Assembly: GCA_028874985.1 (NCBI GenBank)
Contig: JAPPGI010000052.1
Span: forward strand, 1-64,000
Direction of reading: 5' to 3'
Source of the DNA: Gemmatimonadota bacterium
GTDB lineage: Bacteria; Gemmatimonadota; Gemmatimonadetes; Longimicrobiales; Gaopeijiaceae
Length of the DNA: 64,000 nt
The notes under the pieces are model-generated. The model was not told where the DNA came from. It ran no database searches and saw nothing but the letters and a program-made list of their open reading frames with translations. Each line of letters begins with the position of its first letter. The first letter of the stretch is position 1. The position numbers and the translations under genes were made by a program. Below, piece by piece: positions 57,278-64,000 of this stretch.

Positions 57278-58411
57278 ATGCCCTCCGAACTTCGCAGAAT
57301 CACGAACATCTACGTGCATGCGCCCTTCTGCGCGCGCCGTTGCTGCTACTGCGACTTCGCGGTGAAGGTCGGCCGCAACCCGGCCGCCGCCCGCTGGCTG
57401 GCCGCGATTCGCAGGGAATTCGGTACCCTGCGTTCCTCGGGAGAGGCCCCCGTGGCACCGGTGCTCGAGACACTCTACGTGGGCGGCGGCACCCCGTCGC
57501 TGCTCGAGCCGCGGTTCATCGCCGGATTGGCCGGCGTGATCGGCCGGGAGCGGCTGGCGAGCCCGGCCCTCGAGTGGACGGTCGAGGCCAACCCGGAGTC
57601 CTTCGGCGATCGGACGGCGGAGGTGTGGGCGGCCGCGGGAGTGAACCGGATTTCCTTCGGGGTGCAGAGCTTCCATAGGGGTGCGCTCGGCTGGATGGGA
57701 CGGCTGCATTCGCCCGCCGATGCGGCGGCTGCCGTGGACAGCGCCCGGGCCGCGGGGGTGGCCAACCTGTCCGTCGACCTCATTTTCGGGCTTCCCGACC
57801 ACGTCACCCGTTCATGGGAAGTCGACATTGCACGCGCCCTGGAGCTGTCCGTGCCGCACATCTCGCTGTACGGCCTCACGGTGGAGAAGGGGACCCCCCT
57901 CCACCGCGCCGTGAGCGAGGGCCGCGCGCGGGTGGCCGCCGGGAGTCGGTACCGGGACGAGTATCTCTTCGCGGCGGAGGCCCTGGCGAACGCCGGCTAC
58001 GAGCACTACGAAGTCTCCAGCTTCGCACTCCCGGGCTTCGCCTCGCGGCACAACCGCGCCTGCTGGCGGGGCGCACCCTATCTGGGTCTGGGCAACGGGG
58101 CCCACAGCTACCACGGGGGACGCCGCTGGTGGAACGAGCGGGACTGGGACGCCTACGCGAAGCGCGTGCGCAAGTCGGGCCGGGCCGTGGTGGGCGAGGA
58201 GGTATTGGGCGCCGGGCAAATCCGCCTGGAGACCCTGTGGCTGGGGTTGCGCACGAGGGAAGGGTTGGAGGAGGCGGCCCTGGGAGGGCCGGCCCGGCTG
58301 GCCGTGCGCCGCTGGGAGGCCGCCGGATGGGCATCGCGCCGCGCGGGCCGGACGCGTCTGACTCCGGAGGGTTGGCTCATCCTGGACGATCTAACGCTGG
58401 AACTGGCTTGA
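57278..58411 (+). CDS. hemW: HemW-like radical-SAM heme chaperone
   Basis: The 377-residue radical-SAM protein has the cluster motif C18xxxC22xxC25 followed by DF (YVHAPFCARRCCYCDF). GGGTPSLL, VEANPESF, GVQSFHRGALGWMGR, DLIFGLPDHV and YEVSSFALPG follow. Members with CxxxCxxC are HemW heme chaperones rather than the coproporphyrinogen dehydrogenase HemN. The start is ATG 57278. hrcA follows 71 bases downstream, a gene order common in many phyla. Confidence 0.92.
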   Translation: MPSELRRITNIYVHAPFCARRCCYCDFAVKVGRNPAAARWLAAIRREFGTLRSSGEAPVAPVLETLYVGGGTPSLLEPRFIAGLAGVIGRERLASPALEWTVEANPESFGDRTAEVWAAAGVNRISFGVQSFHRGALGWMGRLHSPADAAAAVDSARAAGVANLSVDLIFGLPDHVTRSWEVDIARALELSVPHISLYGLTVEKGTPLHRAVSEGRARVAAGSRYRDEYLFAAEALANAGYEHYEVSSFALPGFASRHNRACWRGAPYLGLGNGAHSYHGGRRWWNERDWDAYAKRVRKSGRAVVGEEVLGAGQIRLETLWLGLRTREGLEEAALGGPARLAVRRWEAAGWASRRAGRTRLTPEGWLILDDLTLELA

Positions 58412-58482
58412 CGTCCTCGTCCTAAAGGGGATTTTCAAGTTGCGGGAGAAACCGGAACGGCATCACGACGAACGATCCAATC

Positions 58483-59541
58483 ATGGCTTTGAGGCGGCGT
58501 ATCGACGACGGCCCGCTTTCGCAGCGGGAACGCAACGTGCTGGAGGCCGTGGTGCGTACCTACGTCGAGACCGCCGAACCCGCCGGCAGCCGCACGCTGG
58601 CCAGACGCTACAGTTTCGGAGTGTCCGCGGCCACGATCCGCAACACCATGGCGGATCTGGAGGAGGAGGGCTACCTGACCCATCCCCACACCTCGGCGGG
58701 CCGCGTCCCGACCGACATGGCCTACCGCTTCTTCGTGGACCGGGTGGTGCGGCCCGAAGCGTTGACGCCGGCCGAGAAGAACCTGATCGAAGGGGAGCTC
58801 TCGGCGGGTGACTCGACGCTGGAGCAGATCCTCCGCAGGGCAACGCGCGCCCTGGGGATTCTGGTCAACGAACTCGGCGTGGGTTCCGTTCCGCAGCTGG
58901 ACAACGCGTACCTGGAGAAGATCGACCTGATCCGCGTGTCCGCGAGCAGGGTGCTGATGGTGTTCACCGTTCGGAGCGGCATGGTGCGGACCGTCTACGT
59001 GGACCTCCCGGGGGATGTCCCCTCCGATGTCCTCGGTGGACTGCAGAGAGTCCTGAACGAACGCCTCGCCGGCCTGACCTTCGTGGAGATCCGCCGGTCG
59101 TTCGGCGAGCGGCTGCGCGACGCCGTCGAGGATCCGGCGGCGAGGGACATCCTCAACATCTTCGTCGAGTCCGGCGACGAGTTCTTCGGAACCCCGCCGG
59201 GAGCGCAGGACCAGGTCGTGCTCGGGCAGACCTCGGCCATCGCGGCGCAGCCCGAATTCTCGACCAGTGAGAGTTTGAAGGACCTTATCGCGTTGACGGA
59301 GCAGAAGGAGCTGTTGGCGAAGGTCCTCGGGAAACGCGTCTCGGGCGGAGGTCCGTATGTGACCATAGGCGGCGAGCACGCCCCGGAGCTGGCCGGCTTC
59401 ACGCTGGTCACCTCCGGATACCGGCTCGGCGGCCTCCGGGGCGTGGTGGGCGTCATCGGGCCGACACGGATGCCGTACGAGAAGGTGATCGCAATCGTGG
59501 ACTACACCTCGTCCCTCGTAACACGCATGCTGGAGCCCTGA
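58483..59541 (+). CDS. hrcA: Heat-inducible transcription repressor HrcA
   Basis: The 352-residue HrcA has an N-terminal winged helix ([18 protein letters not shown]-like, [18 protein letters not shown]-like, then [10 protein letters not shown], about 1-75) and a GAF-like domain ending in [20 protein letters not shown]. It represses chaperone genes through the CIRCE element. I found no CIRCE (TTAGCACTC-N9-GAGTGCTAA) upstream of hrcA or dnaJ in the window, and no grpE or dnaK here, so its targets are probably elsewhere. Confidence 0.95.
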   Translation: MALRRRIDDGPLSQRERNVLEAVVRTYVETAEPAGSRTLARRYSFGVSAATIRNTMADLEEEGYLTHPHTSAGRVPTDMAYRFFVDRVVRPEALTPAEKNLIEGELSAGDSTLEQILRRATRALGILVNELGVGSVPQLDNAYLEKIDLIRVSASRVLMVFTVRSGMVRTVYVDLPGDVPSDVLGGLQRVLNERLAGLTFVEIRRSFGERLRDAVEDPAARDILNIFVESGDEFFGTPPGAQDQVVLGQTSAIAAQPEFSTSESLKDLIALTEQKELLAKVLGKRVSGGGPYVTIGGEHAPELAGFTLVTSGYRLGGLRGVVGVIGPTRMPYEKVIAIVDYTSSLVTRMLEP

Positions 59542-59560
59542 GGGCCCCGGCCGGAGTCGT

Positions 59561-60703
59561 ATGGCCGACTACTACGAGTTGCTCCGCGTCGCGCGCGACG
59601 CGGGCCAGGAAGAGATAAAGAAGGCGTACCGCAAGGTCGCCCTGGAGTACCATCCGGACCGCAACGCCGGATCCAGGGAGGCCGAGGAGCGCTTCAAGGA
59701 GGTAACGGAAGCGTACGAAGTGCTCAGGGACCCGCAGAAGCGTGCCCGTTACGACCGGTACGGCAGGGAGGGGCTGCGGGGGCAGGGCGGTTTCGGGGGC
59801 GGCTTCGAGTTTTCCGACGCGCTGGAGGTCTTCATGCGTGACTTCGGGAACTTCGGCGGGTTCGAGAGCCTCTTCGGCGGGCGCCGCACAGGCAACCGGC
59901 CCGTGCGCGGCAAGTCGCTGCGGCTTCGCCTTCCCCTCACGCTGAAGGACGTTCGCACCGGCGCGTCGAAGAAGGTGCGCGTGGCGGTACTCGAGGGTTG
60001 CGACTCATGTGGCGGAACCGGGGTGAAGGGCGGCGCGAGCGCAATGCCGTGCGGCACGTGCCGGGGGTCCGGCGAGGAGCGCCGGGTCGAGCGGTCCGTC
60101 TTCGGCCAGTTCGTGAGCGTGGCCCCGTGCCGCCGCTGCCGCGGCGAAGGAACGGTGATCGCCGACTACTGCCCGGAGTGCAACGGCGACGGACGCGTGC
60201 GGGCTGACAGGCATATTCGGGTGAACGTGCCGGCCGGCGTGTCGTCCGAGAACTACCTGACGCTGCGCGGAGAGGGAAACGTGGGACCTCGCGGCGGACC
60301 CCGCGGGGATATTGTCGTCCTGCTCGAAGTCTCCGGGGACGAGCGCTTCAGGCGCGACGGGGATGACCTGGTCGTGGAGGTGCCGCTCACATTCGGCCAG
60401 GCAACGCTCGGAACCAGCCTGGAAGTGCCGACCGTGGAGGGGGGCACCACCCGGGTGGAGGTCCCGGCCGGTGTGCAGAGCGGCGAGGTGGTCCGCGTGA
60501 AGGGAGAAGGGCTCCCCGAGCTCAACGGGCGCCGCTGCGGCGACCTTCTGGTCCGGCTGGTCGTGTGGATCCCCGAGCGCCTCACCTCGGAGCAGGAACG
60601 GATCATCCGCAGGTTGCGCGAGGTAGAGGACTCGGCGCCGGAGAAGATCGATCCGGGGGGGCGGCGCGGGTTCTGGTCGAGGGTGAGGGAGGCGCTGGGG
60701 TAG
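59561..60703 (+). CDS. dnaJ: Chaperone protein DnaJ
   Basis: The 380-residue type I DnaJ has a J domain with HPD at 31-33, a Gly/Phe-rich segment (about 65-110), four CxxCxGxG zinc repeats ([32 protein letters not shown], about 147-212) and the C-terminal peptide-binding beta-domains. It stimulates DnaK and binds unfolded protein. It follows hrcA by 19 bases and converges with the next gene. Confidence 0.96.
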   Translation: MADYYELLRVARDAGQEEIKKAYRKVALEYHPDRNAGSREAEERFKEVTEAYEVLRDPQKRARYDRYGREGLRGQGGFGGGFEFSDALEVFMRDFGNFGGFESLFGGRRTGNRPVRGKSLRLRLPLTLKDVRTGASKKVRVAVLEGCDSCGGTGVKGGASAMPCGTCRGSGEERRVERSVFGQFVSVAPCRRCRGEGTVIADYCPECNGDGRVRADRHIRVNVPAGVSSENYLTLRGEGNVGPRGGPRGDIVVLLEVSGDERFRRDGDDLVVEVPLTFGQATLGTSLEVPTVEGGTTRVEVPAGVQSGEVVRVKGEGLPELNGRRCGDLLVRLVVWIPERLTSEQERIIRRLREVEDSAPEKIDPGGRRGFWSRVREALG

Positions 60704-60737
60704 GAGTCCGTGCCGCGAAGGGGCGCGTGGGTTCGCC

Positions 60738-61148
60738 TCAACGCCTCCACGGATTCTCTTCGGCCCCCAGTCTCCGGGCCTGCTCGGCCTTTATGGCCCA
60801 TCTGCATACCTCGACCCGCGACGAGGGATCGAGGTCGACGGCCAGCGCCGCGAGGCTCTCCCACAGTGTCCGGGCAAGCCGGGGGCGGTCGGGCGCGTCC
60901 CCGGGGTCCGCCAGCACCACCCAGCTCTCCAGCAGCGGCGGGTCCGCACCTTCCTCGAGTCGCTCGAGTTTCACCTGCAGAAAGCGCAGGCGGTCTTGCG
61001 ACTCGCCCGCCAACCTGCGGAGCTTTTCCACACTCAACGCAATGGCCGGCCGGCGGCGAAGGAGTTCCGCCCGCAGCTGCCGGACCGAGAGCAGGCCGGG
61101 GCCGCACCGCCGCAGGATGTCCACTACGCACTCGGTTGTTCCCGTCAT
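60738..61148 (-). CDS. Hypothetical protein, helical
   Basis: The 136-residue opposite-strand gene lies between dnaJ and yqeY. I do not recognise the family. The N-terminus (CVVDILRRCGPGLLSVRQLRAELLRR) reads like a small winged-helix or helix-turn-helix, followed by a long helix (VEKLRRLAGESQDRLRFLQVKLERL) and an acidic/aliphatic C-terminus with a WAIKAEQARRLG segment. Amino-acid composition and amphipathic pattern support a real gene more than the plus-strand alternatives. Confidence 0.6.
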   Translation of the reverse strand: MTGTTECVVDILRRCGPGLLSVRQLRAELLRRRPAIALSVEKLRRLAGESQDRLRFLQVKLERLEEGADPPLLESWVVLADPGDAPDRPRLARTLWESLAALAVDLDPSSRVEVCRWAIKAEQARRLGAEENPWRR

Positions 61149-61471
61149 GTTCCCTTGCGGTCTGGAGGGTGGTCGACAAAGGGGAGGAGGGCTACCGCCC
61201 GCGCCCGGTGGACCCGGCGGTGCGCCAGGCTCTTCTCCCGGGGGCCGCTGGTACTCTACCGGGTACCCGCCGTTGTCTCCATGCCAGAATGGGACCGCCG
61301 ATGGATGGGACGCTGATTCGGGGCGGTATCCTGCCGTGCCTTCCCGCCTTCCGGTGCCCGGGGAGGGACATGCGCCGCCGGAGGCCGGGCTGCGCGCTGA
61401 TCCGCGCCGCCCGATCTTTGGCCATATTGAAGGATTCGGGACACCACCAGCTGCCGCGTACGGAGGACACG
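61149..61471. other. Gene-free stretch before yqeY
   Basis: No supported gene lies in these 323 bases. They should hold the promoters of the opposite-strand hypothetical gene and of yqeY-mutS2; a TTTGGCCATATTGA segment near 61417-61430 is AT-richer than its surroundings, but no clear -35/-10 pair is visible. I looked for rpsU, often found here in other bacteria, and did not see it. Confidence 0.5.
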
Positions 61472-61915
61472 GTGAAGAACTCGCTCAAGGACGCATTGCG
61501 ATCGGATCTCAACGGCGCGCGGCGAGGAAGGGACCGGGAACGCACCCTGGTTCTTTCCACGGCGCTGGCCGAGGTGCGCAACAGGGAGATCGAGATGGGG
61601 GCCTCCCTGGACGACGAAGGCGTTCGCGGCGTCCTCGCCCGCGCCGTCAAGCAGCGTCTGGATGCGGCCGCGCAGATGAGGAGCGGCGGGCGGCCGGAGC
61701 TGGCCGAAAGGGAGGAGGCCCAGGCGACGATCCTGCGGGCCTACCTGCCGGAGGAGCTCTCCGCGGACGAGGTCCGCGAGATGGTGCGGGAGATCGTGGC
61801 CGGGGGCGCCGGGCACATCGGCGCGGTCATGTCCGCGCTGATGCCGCGGATCCGCGGGCGTTTCGAGGGCGGGGCCGCCTCCGCGATCGTCCGTGAGGAA
61901 CTGAGCGGCGGCTGA
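61472..61915 (+). CDS. yqeY: GatB/YqeY-domain protein
   Basis: The 147-residue helical protein matches YqeY: LKDALRSDLNGARRGRDRERTLVLSTALAEV, then EEAQATILRAYLPEELS and a C-terminal GHIGAVMSALMPRIRGRFEGG. The fold is shared with the tail of GatB and GlnRS and binds tRNA; its cellular role is not settled. The start is GTG 61472 with CGGAGGA upstream; the longer open frame is non-coding. Confidence 0.9.
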   Translation: MKNSLKDALRSDLNGARRGRDRERTLVLSTALAEVRNREIEMGASLDDEGVRGVLARAVKQRLDAAAQMRSGGRPELAEREEAQATILRAYLPEELSADEVREMVREIVAGGAGHIGAVMSALMPRIRGRFEGGAASAIVREELSGG

Positions 61916-61929
61916 GCCGGGCAGTCAGG

Positions 61930-64000
61930 ATGTCCCGCCGCGCCCTCCACATCCTCGAATTCCGGAAGGTGCTGGAGTACGTGGCCCGGTTCGCCGCCAC
62001 GCCCGGGGGCAGGGAAGCGGTGGTCGCCCTCCAACCGTTCGCGGACATCGATGAGGTTCGGATCCGGCTGGCCTCGGTGGATGAGACCGCACGATTCCTC
62101 ACGGCGCACGACGACTGGGTGTTTCCGCCTGTCCCCGAGACCGCGGCGGCGATCGGACGTCTCGCCGTGGAAGGCTCGGTCCTGCCGTCGGAGGAACTGG
62201 CGGCGCTGGGCGGACTGCTGGGGGCGGGGAGCGCGGTGCGGAAAGCTCTTGCCGAGGGAGCCGGCGGATTGCCGACGCTCCTGGCGTTGAAGGACGTGCT
62301 CCTTGCCGTGCCCGGGCTCGAGACGGCGATCGGCCGTGCCGTGGATCCCCAGGGCGTCGTACTGGACGGTGCCAGCAGGGAGCTGGCACGTATCCGCGGA
62401 CAGCTCGCCGGGGCCCACAACCGGGTCGTGGCCCATCTGGAGGGGTTGCTCGAAGGCGTGGACGAGCGGCACCGCGTCCCGGGGGCATCGGTCAGCATTC
62501 GCGAGGGCCGGTATGTGATCCCCCTGCGCCGGGAAGGCCGTCGCGCGGTGGGGGGATACGTCCACGACGAATCGTCTTCCGGGGCCACGCTCTTCGTGGA
62601 GCCGCCTTCTGCCATCGAGATGATGAATCGGGTGCGCGGACTGGAGCGCGCCGAAGCGCGGGAGGTCCTGAGGATTCTGCGCGACCTGAGCGAGCGGTGC
62701 CGCCCCTTGGCCGGCGCAATGGCCGATTCGCTCGGCGCACTGACCGAGATGGACCGGCGGGTGGCGCTGGCCCGGGCCGCGGGCCGCTGGGATGGGTGCG
62801 TCCCGGAAATGACGGACGGTCCCGTGTGCATCCGGGGTGGACGGCACCCTCTGCTGGTTGCCGCCGGGATCGAACCCGTCCCCTTCGACCTGGAGCTGGA
62901 CCAGGATGAGGGAGTCGTGGTCGTGACCGGCCCCAACACCGGCGGCAAGACGGTCTTTCTTAAGTCGGTGGGGCTGGTGTCGGCCCTGGCCCAGTCGGGG
63001 GTGGTTCCCCCGACGGGCCCCGGAACCCGTCTGCCGGTCTTCACTTCCTTTTTCGCCGAGTCGGGGGACGGTCAGTCCATTGCCGACAGCCTGTCCACCT
63101 TCTCCGCCCACCTCCGCAGCCTCCGGACCATCCTCGAGAACGCGGAGTCCCGGTCTCTCGTCCTCATTGACGAACCCGGCGCGGGCACGGATCCGAGGGA
63201 GGGTGAGGCGCTGGCGCGGGCCCTCGTCGAGACGCTGGCCGAGCGCGGATGCACGGCGGTGGTGACTTCGCATCTGGGCGCTCTCAGGCGGCTCGCCGCT
63301 CCCGGCAACCGGATCGTCAACGCATCACTGCACTTCGACGGGGAGCGCCTGGCTCCCACGTACCACTTCACGAAGGGGCGTCCCGGGCGCAGCTACGGCC
63401 TGGCGATCGCCCGCGGCCTGGGCTTCCCCGAAGAGGTGCTGGACCGTGCGGAGGGCTACAGGGACCGTAGGGAAGCGCGGCTGGACGAGCTTCTGGACAG
63501 CCTGCAGGCGAAGGAGCGGAGAGTCTCGCGGACGCTTGCGGAACTCGACGGGGAGCGCGGCCGCACCGCCGCCCTGCGCGCCGAGGTGGAGGAGCGGGAG
63601 AAGCACCTCCGCCGCACCGAGCGCGAGCACTCCTCGCGGGCGCGGCGCCGGGCCCGCCGCATGCTCCTCGAAGCGCGTGCGAAGGTGGAAGCCGCGATCG
63701 CGGGTTTCGAGGAGCGGGCAAGGGAGGGCGTGGCGCTGCGAGAGGCAGCGCGCGCGGCGCGCAGGGAGGTGGAAGAGGCCGCCAGGGAGTTGGAGGAGTC
63801 CGCCGCCCCCGGGGCGGGCGGTGGTCTCCGCGCCGGGCCCGCCGCCGATTCCCGTGCGAACCCGGGCCTCGAGCCGGGCGCAAGGGTCCGCGTGGTCGAT
63901 TCGGGAGCCCGCGGCACCGTGGTGGATGTGGAGGGGAGACGCGTCGTGGTGAACGTGGGTGGGATGCGGCTCAGGGTGGGATGTGCCCGGGTGGTCCGCG
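61930..64000 (+). CDS. mutS2: MutS2-family endonuclease/ribosome rescue ATPase (partial)
   Basis: The gene runs off the window's end; 690 codons are visible. It starts with RRALHILEFRKVLEYVARFA. The core domain carries an inserted SGATLFVEP segment. The ABC ATPase domain has Walker A GPNTGGKT at 334-341, STFSAHLRS and Walker B LVLIDEPGAGTDP. The MutS2-specific coiled coil (about 500-620) and KOW-like GARVRVVDSGARGTVV follow. The Smr nuclease domain should lie beyond the window. MutS2 acts on recombination intermediates and in Bacillus splits collided ribosomes. It follows yqeY by 14 bases. Confidence 0.95.
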   Translation, partial: MSRRALHILEFRKVLEYVARFAATPGGREAVVALQPFADIDEVRIRLASVDETARFLTAHDDWVFPPVPETAAAIGRLAVEGSVLPSEELAALGGLLGAGSAVRKALAEGAGGLPTLLALKDVLLAVPGLETAIGRAVDPQGVVLDGASRELARIRGQLAGAHNRVVAHLEGLLEGVDERHRVPGASVSIREGRYVIPLRREGRRAVGGYVHDESSSGATLFVEPPSAIEMMNRVRGLERAEAREVLRILRDLSERCRPLAGAMADSLGALTEMDRRVALARAAGRWDGCVPEMTDGPVCIRGGRHPLLVAAGIEPVPFDLELDQDEGVVVVTGPNTGGKTVFLKSVGLVSALAQSGVVPPTGPGTRLPVFTSFFAESGDGQSIADSLSTFSAHLRSLRTILENAESRSLVLIDEPGAGTDPREGEALARALVETLAERGCTAVVTSHLGALRRLAAPGNRIVNASLHFDGERLAPTYHFTKGRPGRSYGLAIARGLGFPEEVLDRAEGYRDRREARLDELLDSLQAKERRVSRTLAELDGERGRTAALRAEVEEREKHLRRTEREHSSRARRRARRMLLEARAKVEAAIAGFEERAREGVALREAARAARREVEEAARELEESAAPGAGGGLRAGPAADSRANPGLEPGARVRVVDSGARGTVVDVEGRRVVVNVGGMRLRVGCARVVR

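Noticed and set aside
60704-61471. A ribosomal protein S21 gene, often near dnaJ and yqeY
   Set aside because: No frame shows the S21 sequence pattern.

Overview
The window is a 64-kb piece of a high-GC diderm bacterial chromosome. An outer membrane is implied by Tol-Pal, an LptD-like barrel, LolA, Lnt and lipoproteins. The gene order (prfA-prmC-ylbF; obg-dprA-hemW-hrcA-dnaJ; yqeY-mutS2), the inositol-phosphate synthase and promoter-like TAnnTT elements resembling Bacteroidota -7 boxes suggest Gemmatimonadota. This assignment is by inference; no rRNA or tRNA gene was seen.

Bases 1-13343 are an accessory island with a defence character. Three tightly overlapping genes come first: a hydrophobic/coiled-coil protein (166-1320), a 1,944-residue protein with an N-terminal sacsin/NOV-type GHKL ATPase and a C-terminal DUF3883-like domain (1320-7154), and a BrxL-like AAA+ protein with a Lon-like tail (7151-9214). 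No other BREX gene is present, so this looks like a separate three-gene system built around BrxL. On the opposite strand follow an AAA ATPase (9642-10940) and the broken remnant of its usual partner (9254-9645). A Phd/VapC toxin-antitoxin pair (10950-11665) comes next, read from a promoter that predicts a leaderless mRNA. The island ends with a chimeric gene (11703-13343) that joins an ArdC-type antirestriction/zincin protein to the catalytic half of an IS256-family transposase.

From 13512 onward the genes are ordinary core genes, almost all on the + strand and often overlapping by 1-8 bases. They are relA/spoT, uvrB, tsaE, tsaB and a sugar-nucleotide epimerase; the envelope block tolQ-tolR-tonB/tolA-tolB-pal-cpoB; nrdR, tatC and an lptD-like gene; a lipoprotein, ftcD-like, a polyprenyl synthase, DUF4321 and tatA. 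ppiD is on the opposite strand, divergent from a long run aroQ-efp-accB-accC-comB-ftsK-lolA-rimO-oxidoreductase-lnt-prfA-prmC-ylbF. Inositol-lipid genes, tmk and ctpA follow, then an asparaginase, obg, dprA, hemW, hrcA, dnaJ, a small opposite-strand gene, yqeY and mutS2, which runs off the end.

Non-coding points of interest are an array of 15-bp hairpin repeats with compensatory changes before tatA (33328-33448), a probable ATC start codon for prfA, a recurrent TAnnTT promoter-like element before operon heads, and an AT-rich dyad between dprA and hemW. All family names come from reading the translated sequence; no database search was possible.
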